A DNA stretch of 61,905 bases, taken from NCBI RefSeq assembly GCF_900114375.1, contig NZ_FOSV01000027.1:1-61905 (forward strand). The letters are read 5' to 3'. The notes below the pieces were generated by a model. The model was not told the origin of the DNA and searched no databases. It saw nothing but the letters and a program-made list of their open reading frames with translations. The DNA is from Methylorubrum salsuginis. Its GTDB lineage: Bacteria; Pseudomonadota; Alphaproteobacteria; Rhizobiales; Beijerinckiaceae. Below are positions 52,607 to 60,345 of the stretch, one piece after another. The position numbers and the translations under genes are program-made. Position 1 is the stretch's first letter. Each line of letters begins with the position of its first letter.

Positions 52607-52915
52607 TGTGCTATCCTTTTCCTGATCTCGTCATGCTCGCGACGATGTTCAGGCAGGATATTCATCGGCATGGTTCGTCTGTAGCACGGCGGTGCGAATA
52701 GTATCCATTCAAGCGAAGAATGACGGGTTACACTCATCGGGCTGGCGCTCGGCGGACGTCCGTCCACCCTGTATGTTTCGCACGATGCAGCGTGCGCCCA
52801 TCAAATACGGCAAGGGTTCAATCCTCGGAACCGTCCCGAGCGAAGGTCGGGAGCCGTACGGCCATGGATCGCAGCCGATTGACAGCGTGCCGTTTCATGC
52901 AACATCATAAGTTTC
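52607..52915. other. Intergenic region between the SDR and Rrf2-type genes
   Basis: This 309-bp divergent gap holds the ATTC-N7-GAAT box at 52707-52721 and, at its right end, two direct copies of GTTTCATG (52892-52899 and 52911-52918), the second covering the start of the Rrf2-type gene. No coding sequence is supported. Confidence 0.5.
52707..52721. promoter_or_regulatory. LysR-type box upstream of the SDR gene (ATTC-N7-GAAT)
   Basis: ATTC-AAGCGAA-GAAT, the same T-N11-A palindrome as the two copies before the GST gene. It lies 101-115 bases upstream of the SDR start, similar to box 2 of the GST gene. A GAAT half site is 22 bases away (52696-52699). Confidence 0.55.
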
Positions 52916-53380
52916 ATGAGACCGGATGGCAGATTGTCGGGCGTGCTGCACGTCCTTCTCCACATGGCCGAAGCCGACGGGCCGGTGACGTCCGAGCGGC
53001 TGGCCATGATGATGGGGACCAACCCGGTCGTGGTGCGCCGGACGATGGCGGGACTGCGCGACCTCGGGCTCGTGGCGTCCGGGAAGGGGCATGGCGGCGG
53101 CTGGACCATCGCCTGCGACCTCGACCGGGTGACCTTGCACGACGTCTACGTCGCGCTCGGCTCTCCGCAGGTATTCGCGATGGGGCATCGGAGTGAGGAG
53201 CCGACCTGCCTCGTAGAACAGGCGGTCAACGCCGCCCTCGCGGACGCCTTCCGGGACGCCGAGTCCCTGCTGCTCTCGCGTCTGGGCGACGTCAAGCTGG
53301 CCCGTCTCAGCGCCGATTTCCATGCGCGCTTGGCCAAGCGCGGACCGTGCGGGCAGGAGGCCCAATCCGATGACGCATAG
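52916..53380 (+). CDS. Rrf2-family transcriptional regulator (YwnA-like, no Fe-S cysteines)
   Basis: The 154-residue winged-helix protein has VTSERLAMMMGTNPVVVRRT followed by GGGWTIACDLDRVTLHDVY. The NPVVVRR recognition helix resembles the YwnA branch. The three-Cys cluster that ligates Fe-S in IscR is absent, so it probably does not bind a cluster. It overlaps the methyltransferase gene downstream by 11 bases, suggesting coupling. Confidence 0.87.
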   Translation: MRPDGRLSGVLHVLLHMAEADGPVTSERLAMMMGTNPVVVRRTMAGLRDLGLVASGKGHGGGWTIACDLDRVTLHDVYVALGSPQVFAMGHRSEEPTCLVEQAVNAALADAFRDAESLLLSRLGDVKLARLSADFHARLAKRGPCGQEAQSDDA

Positions 53381-54074
53381 CGCGCAGCCTGAACCTATGG
53401 ACTTCGTGGCGTCCTTCTCCGACCCGGAGGCAGCCGCTCGCTATTCCGACGGCCCGCGCCGCTTCGTGCCGGGCTTCGAGGCGCTCCACCGGATGACAGG
53501 CATCCTGCTCGCCGAGCACGCACCGCCGGACGCGCGCGTCTTGGTCCTCGGCGCCGGGGGTGGGCTGGAACTGCATGCCTTGGCCGAGGCACACCCGGAA
53601 TGGACCTTCGTCGGCGTCGATCCGGCGGTAGAGATGCTTCGCCAAGCGGAGCGGACGCTCGGACCGCTGATGAGCCGTGTCACCCTCGTCGAGGGCTACA
53701 TCGACGACGCGCCCCTCGGTCCCTTCGATGCGGCGACCTGCCTGCTCACCCTTCACTTCCTCGACCCGTCGGCGCGGGAGGCCACAGTCCGGGCCATCCA
53801 CCGGCGGCTCAGGCCGGGCGCACCGTTCGTGGCGGCGCACGGAAGCTTCCCGCAGGACGACACCCGCTCGCGATGGATCGCCCGGTACGAGGCCTATGCG
53901 GTCGCGTCCGGCGTCGAACGCGACCAGGCTGCGAAGGCCCGGGCCGCCGTGCAGGCCCACCTGCAAACCCTCGCGCCCGAGACGGATGCCGCCGTGCTAC
54001 GGGCGGGCGGCTTCCACGATGTCGAGCTCTTCTTCGCCGCCTTCACGTGGCGTGGCTGGATCGGACGTGCGTGA
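53370..54074 (+). CDS. Class I SAM-dependent methyltransferase
   Basis: The 234 residues have the SAM-binding core: motif I RVLVLGAGGGLELHALAEAH, acidic motif II FVGVDPAVEMLRQAE and motif post-I to IV AATCLLTLHFLDPSAREATV with LRPGAPFVAAHG. The arrangement resembles trans-aconitate or small-molecule methyltransferases. Substrate unknown. It is likely in an operon with the Rrf2-type regulator. Confidence 0.88.
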   Translation: MTHSAQPEPMDFVASFSDPEAAARYSDGPRRFVPGFEALHRMTGILLAEHAPPDARVLVLGAGGGLELHALAEAHPEWTFVGVDPAVEMLRQAERTLGPLMSRVTLVEGYIDDAPLGPFDAATCLLTLHFLDPSAREATVRAIHRRLRPGAPFVAAHGSFPQDDTRSRWIARYEAYAVASGVERDQAAKARAAVQAHLQTLAPETDAAVLRAGGFHDVELFFAAFTWRGWIGRA

Positions 54075-54089
54075 CCGGCGGGAGCTCGG

Positions 54090-54560
54090 CTAGGCTGGCA
54101 TCCGACCGTCCGGCGTGTAGCGGTCGACCGCCTGGGGAAGTTCGCGCGACAGCCGTGACAGGAGTTCCTCCCGGGACAGCCCCGTGCGCTGCGTCAGGGC
54201 CGCGAGGACGTCCGGCCCGATGGCCTGCTCAAGGTGCTGCGGCGGTAGCTCCTGGTTCGGCCCCTGGGCGACCCAGGACTGCGCGGCCGCCCCGTGACCG
54301 GCTTGCTGGAAGCGCTGGAGCATCTCGCCCAAGCCGTTGTTGAGGAACCCGCCTGGGGCCTCGCCGCGCCGGTCCCCAAGCAGGCCGCCGAGAAGCCCTC
54401 CGAGGCCGCCTGAACCACCGCCTGCCTGACCGGGACCCGTGGGCGCCGGAGCGGCCTGGCCTGTGCCGCCCAGCATCTCCGCGAGCTTGTCCCGGTTCTG
54501 GTAACCGGCGAGGGCCAGCAGGCCCAGCAGGGCCGTCATCGAGGGGTAGCCGTCACTCAT
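54090..54560 (-). CDS. YidB-like protein (DUF937)
   Basis: The 156-residue protein has a short N-terminal hydrophobic helix, a Gly-rich middle (GGGSGGLGGLLGGLLGD) and the YidB C-terminal domain (QSWVAQGPNQELPPQHLEQA, IGPDVLAALTQRTGLSREEL). The conserved SW..GPN..L pattern defines the family. Function unknown. Confidence 0.87.
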   Translation of the reverse strand: MSDGYPSMTALLGLLALAGYQNRDKLAEMLGGTGQAAPAPTGPGQAGGGSGGLGGLLGGLLGDRRGEAPGGFLNNGLGEMLQRFQQAGHGAAAQSWVAQGPNQELPPQHLEQAIGPDVLAALTQRTGLSREELLSRLSRELPQAVDRYTPDGRMPA

Positions 54561-54818
54561 GGGTCACTCCTGCTTGCGGCGGCAAGACGGGCCATCCGCC
54601 GATGGGGTCGGGACGGGAAACGCGCCCAGGCGCCGATGCGATGCATCCCCCCGTCGCCCCTCACCCCCATCGGTACCGACCGGCCCGTTCGTGCCGGCCA
54701 TGGTGAACCGGAAACCCTCACGTCAGATCGCTGCGATCAATGTACCCTGCGACGCGTCCGGCGCCACTTCCCTTAACCGACCGCGTCCAGGCTGCCCTCG
54801 GTTCAACGGGAGGGTGGC

Positions 54819-55223
54819 ATGAAGAATTGGAAGGAACGTGCCCTGCAAATGGAGGCCTACGTCCGCCAGGACGACCAGGAAGGCAGGAACGGCACCCACG
54901 GGGTGCTGGAGCGCGCCGACGTCGTCTGGGCGGTCTGGTCGGATGACGGGGAGACCCCGGTGGTCCGGGTCATCCGCGGCCGGGACTTGGACGGTCCCGA
55001 CCTCAAGCACGGCGCCCTCCAGTTCCAGAACGAGCTCGGGGCCTTGGAGACCGCCGCATTGCACGGCGATGAGATCGGCCTCCGCAAGGATGGCAGGACC
55101 TTGGACCTGCCCAAGCCGGCGGTCCCGCGGCACCTGATCAGTCTCCTGATGTTGGACCCCGTCCTGTTCTACGACGGCACGGAGATGGAGTTCGTCTGTC
55201 CCTTCGAGGTCGAGGGCGCCTGA
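54819..55223 (+). CDS. Hypothetical protein, 134 residues
   Basis: I do not recognise the family. The protein is acidic, soluble and without a signal peptide or helix bundle: it starts MKNWKERALQMEAYVRQDDQ, has a middle with alternating strand-like segments (ADVVWAVWSDDGETPVVRVI) and ends MEFVCPFEVEGA. A GGGAGGG ribosome site precedes the ATG and codon third positions are strongly GC, supporting a real gene. Confidence 0.7.
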   Translation: MKNWKERALQMEAYVRQDDQEGRNGTHGVLERADVVWAVWSDDGETPVVRVIRGRDLDGPDLKHGALQFQNELGALETAALHGDEIGLRKDGRTLDLPKPAVPRHLISLLMLDPVLFYDGTEMEFVCPFEVEGA

Positions 55224-55524
55224 GGGGCGGGCTCTCTGACCGAACAGCATTCGGTATCCGTCCGATAAGCTCCCGGCGGCGCGAGAATGCGCAAAAGGGC
55301 GGCTACCGGGTAAGACCGCGAAAACGAGGCCGCACGACGATGCATCGCCCCGATGGGCACGGTCGACGCGTCCTCGCAGCCGGCCATGTTGTTCCCGGCG
55401 GACAAGCACCCACGTCAAGCCGACGGGACGCCCCGAAGCACGACCCATCCGCCCGGATTCCGCACTCGAAGCCATCGCATGGCTGCGCCCGATGGTCTGC
55501 TCGCGATCCGCTCGAACGTGAGGG
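55224..55524. other. Intergenic region with no supported gene
   Basis: This 301-bp gap between two convergent genes holds only shadow-like ORFs. A weak inverted repeat (GAACAGCATTCGG, 55239-55251) follows the stop of the preceding gene. Confidence 0.35.
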
Positions 55525-55995
55525 CTATTCGACCTTCAGCCGCTTGGCCGCCGCCGGACACAGCAACTTGAACTGCTCCACCAAGGGTGGCATGCCCGAG
55601 GCGCACGATGTGTCAGCATCGGGCCCGAGCGGAAAGCGGGCCTTGCCGCCCTGGCGGTCGCCGTAGCGATAACTCACCGTCCCGGACCGGCAGTTCGCCT
55701 CGGCGGTCATCGTGGCCCGGCCTTCGCTGCGCAGGTACTTCGCGACACACTGGGCCGTCGTGAGCTTGCCGCCGTACTGCTTAGTTTCGCCACCTGGGTC
55801 GCGCTCGCAGTATTCCTGGAGGTCGGCCTTCGTGACGATGCCCTGAACGGTGGCCCGCGCCGTGTCGATGCCGTCCCGCTCAACGACCGTGCCGTTCCAC
55901 CCCTTGCAAGACGCAAGCGGGAAGTCGCCGGCCGCCCAGGCATGACCGGAGCCGAGCGCCACGGCGGCAAGCGCGACGAGACCGATCCAACGCAT
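55525..55995 (-). CDS. Exported hypothetical protein with conserved cysteines
   Basis: The start at 55995 gives 156 residues with a clear signal peptide (MRWIGLVALAAVALGSGHAW, cleavage near AWAAG). The mature part contains six Cys (for example ASCKGWNG, LQEYCERDPGG, TAQCVAKYLR and EANCRSGTV), consistent with disulfides in the periplasm. No known family is recognised. It is divergent from the umuDC operon. Confidence 0.75.
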   Translation of the reverse strand: MRWIGLVALAAVALGSGHAWAAGDFPLASCKGWNGTVVERDGIDTARATVQGIVTKADLQEYCERDPGGETKQYGGKLTTAQCVAKYLRSEGRATMTAEANCRSGTVSYRYGDRQGGKARFPLGPDADTSCASGMPPLVEQFKLLCPAAAKRLKVE

Positions 55996-56146
55996 GTTGC
56001 ACCCTGTGTGTCGGCGCCGCACGCCATCGGGCCGATACGGCGCCTGCGCCGAGGAATGTATGCAAGGCTCGCGACGCCTTATCCACCGCAATCCACAGCG
56101 GCGCGTCGTCGGAAGCTCGGCCGCTTGCGCTGCGTTGAACCTTCGT

Positions 56147-56161
56147 GTTCCTACTTTGTTC
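56147..56161 (+). promoter_or_regulatory. LexA (SOS) box upstream of umuD
   Basis: GTTC-CTACTTT-GTTC exactly matches the alphaproteobacterial LexA operator, a direct repeat GTTC-N7-GTTC. It ends 23 bases before the umuD start, so LexA bound here would block the umuDC promoter until DNA damage. Confidence 0.85.
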
Positions 56162-56184
56162 TGTATCGGATTCGGAGGCCAGTC

Positions 56185-56613
56185 ATGCAGGTCAGCGGCA
56201 TCGTCGTCGGGTTGCCCACACCCATTCCGATGCTCGCCAAGGCCGTGCGAGCCGGCTTCCCGAGCCCGGCCGACGACTTCGTCGAGGACGAGATCGACCT
56301 CCAGCGGCTGCTGATCACCAACCGTCCGGCGACCTTCCTAGTGCGGGTTTCGGGCGACAGCATGCTGCTGGCCCGCCTGTTCGACGGCGACCTCGCGGTC
56401 GTCGACCGGTCGCTGACCCCGCGCAACGGCGACGTGGTCGTCGTCGACGTGGACGGCGAGCGCAGCTTCAAGGTCTGGTCCCGGCGCGGGCCGAGGGTGA
56501 TCCTCTCCTTCGCCAACCCCCGCTTCCCGGAATACCGCCTCGCCCCGGACGCCACGGTCGAGGTGTGGGGCGTGGTGTCGGGCTCCATCAACCCAAGGCG
56601 CCGCGCCGAATGA
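56185..56613 (+). CDS. umuD: UmuD-like translesion polymerase subunit (S24 peptidase)
   Basis: The 142-residue protein has the Ala23-Gly24 self-cleavage site (AVRAGFPSPADDF), catalytic Ser59 (VSGDSMLLARLFDGD) and Lys96 (ERSFKVW). After RecA-stimulated cleavage, UmuD' would activate UmuC for error-prone bypass. Its stop overlaps the umuC start as ATGA. Confidence 0.95.
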   Translation: MQVSGIVVGLPTPIPMLAKAVRAGFPSPADDFVEDEIDLQRLLITNRPATFLVRVSGDSMLLARLFDGDLAVVDRSLTPRNGDVVVVDVDGERSFKVWSRRGPRVILSFANPRFPEYRLAPDATVEVWGVVSGSINPRRRAE

Positions 56614-57899
56614 CCGGCCGGGCCTACGCGCTGTCGGACGGCAACAGCTTCTACTGCTCCTGCGAACGGGTTTTCGACGCTCGCCTGGCCCGGGTGCCGG
56701 TCATCGTGCTCAGCAACAACGACGGATGCGCCATCGCCCGTACGCCCGAGGCCAAGGCGCTTGGCATCCGCATGGGCGAGCCGTTCTTCAAGATCCGCGA
56801 TATGTGCCGGGTCCGGGGCGTGCGGGTCTACTCCTCGAACTACGCCCTCTACGGCGACATGAGCGCTCGGGTGAACGAGGTGTACCGGCGGTTCTCGCCG
56901 CGCATCGAGGTCTACTCCATCGACGAGAGCTTCCTCGACCTGTCGGACATGCGGGAGGCCGACCGTATGCCGCTCGCCCGGGACATGCGCGAGACCGTGC
57001 GCGCCTGGACGGGCATCCCGACCTGCGTGGGAATCGGGGCCACCAAGACGCTGGCCAAGCTGGCCAACCACGTCGCCAAGAAGGTGCCCGAGCTTGGCGG
57101 GGTCTGCGACCTGACCGACCCGATCCAATACGACCATTGGATGGTTCGCATCCCGCCAGGGGACATCTGGGGGGTCGGGCCGGCGAACGCGCGGAAGCTG
57201 GAGGCGCTGGGCTGCGAAAGCGTCGCCGACGTGCGCGACCTCGACACCCGGGCGGCGCGCAAGGCCATGACCGTGGTCGGCGAGCGGCTGGTGCAGGAAC
57301 TGCGCGGCGTTGCCTGCCTCGACCTTGAGGAGGTCACCCCGACCCGCAAGGGCTGCGCCGTCACCCGGAGCTTCTCCGACCGCGTCGGGGACGTCGCCAC
57401 GATGGAGCAGGCGGTCGCCACCCACGCGACCCGGCTCGGGGAGAAGCTCCGCTCCGGCGGCTTGGCGACCTCCCACCTCACGGTCTTCTTCCACACCTCG
57501 GAGCATGACCGCGACCGGCCCCAGCGGTCGGTCTCGACCGTGGTGACCCTGCCGGAGGCGTCGAACGACACCCTGGTGCTGGTGAAGGCGGCCGTCTTCG
57601 GCGTCCGGAAGGCCTGGAGGGACGGGTACCGTTACTCCAAGGCCGGCATCGTCACGACCGACCTGGTGCCGCTGGCGGTCTCGCAGCGGGCATTCCCGGG
57701 GTTGGGGCAACTCGACCGCGAGCACGGCGCGGCTTTGATGTCTGCGCTGGACGCCTGCAATCGCCGTTTCGGGCGCGGCGCCGTCGTGCCCGGGACCGCC
57801 GGCTTCACGCGGGACCGGGGCTGGTCGACGAAGTTCGAGATGAAGTCGCCGCGTTACACCACCCGGGTCGACGAGGTCCCAGTCGTCATGGCGGCGTAA
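56610..57899 (+). CDS. umuC: UmuC-like DNA polymerase V catalytic subunit (Y family)
   Basis: At 429 residues it is a full-length Y-family polymerase: ALSDGNSFYCSCERVF with the first metal Asp, SNNDGCAIARTPEAKALGI, the catalytic VYSIDESFLDLS, ATKTLAKLANHVAKK and the little finger/C-terminal DUF4113 region (GTAGFTRDRGWSTKFEMKSP). All catalytic acids are present. Co-transcribed with umuD under a LexA box. Confidence 0.96.
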   Translation: MTGRAYALSDGNSFYCSCERVFDARLARVPVIVLSNNDGCAIARTPEAKALGIRMGEPFFKIRDMCRVRGVRVYSSNYALYGDMSARVNEVYRRFSPRIEVYSIDESFLDLSDMREADRMPLARDMRETVRAWTGIPTCVGIGATKTLAKLANHVAKKVPELGGVCDLTDPIQYDHWMVRIPPGDIWGVGPANARKLEALGCESVADVRDLDTRAARKAMTVVGERLVQELRGVACLDLEEVTPTRKGCAVTRSFSDRVGDVATMEQAVATHATRLGEKLRSGGLATSHLTVFFHTSEHDRDRPQRSVSTVVTLPEASNDTLVLVKAAVFGVRKAWRDGYRYSKAGIVTTDLVPLAVSQRAFPGLGQLDREHGAALMSALDACNRRFGRGAVVPGTAGFTRDRGWSTKFEMKSPRYTTRVDEVPVVMAA

Positions 57900-57939
57900 G
57901 GTCGAAACTCGGTCGGCTGGAAATATAAATGACTGGTCG

Positions 57940-58115
57940 GGTGGGCAGCGAAGTCTGACCCTTCGCCTTGAAGTGGACCTTCCGGTCTGACCCATGCCGG
58001 CCATGCCGACAGTCATTAGCGCTTCCCGAAAGCAGCCATTCATCAGCCGTCCGGCAGCTTCGGCTCGGGGGTGGGAAGCGGACCCTAGCCTCTTACCCTG
58101 AAGCAGACCTTCCAG
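57940..58115. repeat. Two imperfect copies of a noncoding repeat
   Basis: The gap after umuC contains CCTTGAAGTGGACCTTCCGG (57965-57984) and, about 130 bases on, CCCTGAAGCAGACCTTCCAG, each preceded by a related GGGTGGG..AGCGGA/AGCGAA stretch. Such degenerate noncoding repeats are widespread in proteobacterial genomes. No coding sequence is seen. Confidence 0.45.
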
Positions 58116-58130
58116 CTTATGGCGTAGGTT

Positions 58131-59147
58131 TCAGGTGATTGTTTCATAGCGTGCCGAGAGCCTTGCCGCGATGATCGGCTCGATCTTGAGTTGCCGCCCA
58201 TCGGCTGTTGCCCACACGAGATCGCCGCCCTTGCTAGCCTCCGCATTGTGCCTGAAGATGTGGCTGCGAGCTTCAGACGTCAGAGCCTCTGTAACCACGT
58301 AGATGATATACTGCGCCCGGTGTTCTGTGCTCTTCATTTTCGCAAATTCGTTGGGCGTTAGTTCGACCACGAGGTTCCGCCCGCTCAGCCCCTTCACCTC
58401 AACCTTCAGCACCGCACCAGTCGGAGCCGTAACGTTCAGATCCCACCCGACGCCATCCTTTTCGACGGAGTCGACGGCCTGGAAGCCGCCTGCTCTTGAG
58501 CGATAGTAGGCCGTGGCATGTCGAACCGCAGCAAGCTCGATGCGCTTTCGCAACTCCGGATCAGTTTGATGCTTAGACCCCTTCGATCCGGCATTCGGCT
58601 TCTGAGCGAACACACCATCCGCCGCGACATAGGAAGCTACCGCTGCGCGGAACTCGTCTTTTCCACCGTACCACACCGGGCTTTGTCCCAGATTGCCCTC
58701 TTCCTTCGCAGTTGGAATTCTGAATAGGCGTCGGTCTATGGGCAACAGGGTTGCCTTGTCAGCCGGAGCCTCGATCTGATAGCCGATATTAAAATCCTTA
58801 CTGCGCTTCAGTTTGATATGGTTATTGTCTTTGAATACAGAAGCGTTCTTGTACCAACCGACGATATACGTCTTCTTGTCACTCGGATTTCGAGCAATCC
58901 AGACGACTGTGACCGATTTTACTGATTCATCGGACGATGAACCGCCCAGGTTTTTGAGGTTGATGCGAGCCGAACGAGGGACGTAGCCATAGACTTTGCC
59001 ATTGAGAAAAGCGAAGTTAAACACCTCGTGGCCTATGTTGCCGTCCTTGAGATAGCCGTGACCACCTACTGGCGTATCGCTCGTCGATGGGCCGGCGTAG
59101 TCCTTCATCCATCCGATATTGACGAAGACCATCGGTTCTGCGGTCAT
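58131..59147 (-). CDS. Putative nuclease-like protein: N-terminal FVNIGWM-type domain + DUF3883 (NO VEIN) C-terminal domain
   Basis: The 338-residue protein has a C-terminal DUF3883-like domain (about 200-310): AAVRHATAYYRSRAGGFQAV, then GWDLNVTAPTG and VLKVEVKGLSG, giving D236, E250 and K252, a PD-(D/E)xK nuclease-like pattern. The N-terminal 110 residues (MVFVNIGWMKDYAGP, IGHEVFNFAFLNGKVYGYV, VVWIARNPSDKKTYIVGWYK) form a separate domain that I do not confidently name. Base composition is clearly lower in GC than the neighbours, suggesting recent gain. A defence or modified-DNA role is inference. Confidence 0.72.
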   Translation of the reverse strand: MTAEPMVFVNIGWMKDYAGPSTSDTPVGGHGYLKDGNIGHEVFNFAFLNGKVYGYVPRSARINLKNLGGSSSDESVKSVTVVWIARNPSDKKTYIVGWYKNASVFKDNNHIKLKRSKDFNIGYQIEAPADKATLLPIDRRLFRIPTAKEEGNLGQSPVWYGGKDEFRAAVASYVAADGVFAQKPNAGSKGSKHQTDPELRKRIELAAVRHATAYYRSRAGGFQAVDSVEKDGVGWDLNVTAPTGAVLKVEVKGLSGRNLVVELTPNEFAKMKSTEHRAQYIIYVVTEALTSEARSHIFRHNAEASKGGDLVWATADGRQLKIEPIIAARLSARYETIT

Positions 59148-59793
59148 GGTATTTCCCGGCAGCTGCTATTTCGAGCTACCCGGAAGGGTACCGTCTTGCC
59201 GGGCGGATGAAAGTCTTATTTGTTACGATTTCGCAACCTTCACGCATCGCCGACCGGCAGGCCACTGACCGCCTCGACAGTAAGCTTTTCCCGCCATCGA
59301 AGCATCCTCCATCAATGCTCAACCTTCTGGGAGAAAACAATCGCAGAACCACTACCTAACTCGGTTGTAAAGCACTTGCGCGTGAAGCGCCCGAAACCTG
59401 ATATTCCGATCTTCCGTAAGGGATCGTGAACGGGCGCGGCGGCAACGTCTGCTCACGTACGTCGCCGTCCGAAAGCGAGCCGGCAAAAATCCACCCAAAC
59501 CAGTCGTAGGCCTCCGCTTCATCGATAGCCTGGAAGTAGACGTTCCCAGGGCAACAGTGGTCGGAAACAGGCTCCTTGAGAGCTCGCTGATCGAGCTTTT
59601 TTGGCTGGCCGGAATGCCATCTTATCGCCCCGACCGTTGTGGATCCCGGCAAGCGACGCTTGCCCAACAGCCCCGACCAGGACACGGTCGCGACCCTCAC
59701 GGAGGCGACACCATGATACCCGCCGCAAAGCACCCGTTCGCCTGATCCCGGAGTGCCGCCGCGTGCCGAGCCTCCGCTTCCCGCGAGGCTCCC
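59148..59793. other. Lower-GC intergenic region, 646 bp
   Basis: The region upstream of the DUF3883 gene is lower in GC than the surroundings, like that gene. It contains several ORFs without clear homology; the best one (59356-59733, minus) is listed separately. No RNA gene or insertion sequence is seen. Confidence 0.4.
59356..59733 (-). CDS. Possible hypothetical protein or gene remnant
   Basis: An ORF of up to 125 codons whose second half has protein-like composition (GNVYFQAIDEAEAYDWFGWI, FAGSLSDGDVREQTLPPRPF). No family is recognised and no convincing ribosome site precedes the first ATG. It may be the remnant of a longer gene. Doubtful. Confidence 0.25.
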   Translation of the reverse strand: MLCGGYHGVASVRVATVSWSGLLGKRRLPGSTTVGAIRWHSGQPKKLDQRALKEPVSDHCCPGNVYFQAIDEAEAYDWFGWIFAGSLSDGDVREQTLPPRPFTIPYGRSEYQVSGASRASALQPS

Positions 59794-60345
59794 GTGTCAC
59801 GTCAAGTCTTTGTTTCAGATACCCATTTCGGCCACCGGGCCATCCTCTCGCCCAGGATGCAGGCCCCCCGTCCGTTCGCTTCCATCGAGGAACACGACGA
59901 GACGTTGATCGCACGGTGGAACGCTGCCGTACGGGCGGACGACACCGTCTGGCATCTCGGCGACTTCTGCTACCGCTGCGGGGAGGACTACGCCCGATCC
60001 GTCTTCGACCGCCTCCGGGGGCGCCAGCGCTTCCTGGTTCGCGGCAACCACGACCGCATCGGCGCGCGACTACCGTGGGACGGCATCTTCGACGTCGCCC
60101 GGGCGGTCGTCCCCGGACCTGATGGTGTCCCCCAGGGTGTCTGGGCCAGCCACTACGCCCATCGTGTCTGGCCACGCATGCATCGCGGCGACCTGCATTT
60201 CTACGGGCACTCGCACGGCACGCTGCCGGGCACCGCCGCCAGCACCGACGTCGGCGTCGATTGCTTCGGCTTCCGGCCCGTCACCCTCGACGAGATCCGC
60301 GTCCGCCTCGCCGAGAACGCCCAGGCCGAGGAGCAAGGGCCATGA
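59794..60345 (+). CDS. Metallophosphoesterase family protein (first of an overlapping pair)
   Basis: The GTG start gives 183 residues. Metal-ligand motifs are in order: FVSDTHFGHRAIL, WHLGDFCYRCG, LVRGNHDRIG, WASHYAHRVW and FYGHSHGTLPG. The small size and the GHSH ending match the YfcE-like/phage-associated metallophosphoesterases. Its stop overlaps the next gene's start as ATGA. Confidence 0.9.
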   Translation: MSRQVFVSDTHFGHRAILSPRMQAPRPFASIEEHDETLIARWNAAVRADDTVWHLGDFCYRCGEDYARSVFDRLRGRQRFLVRGNHDRIGARLPWDGIFDVARAVVPGPDGVPQGVWASHYAHRVWPRMHRGDLHFYGHSHGTLPGTAASTDVGVDCFGFRPVTLDEIRVRLAENAQAEEQGP

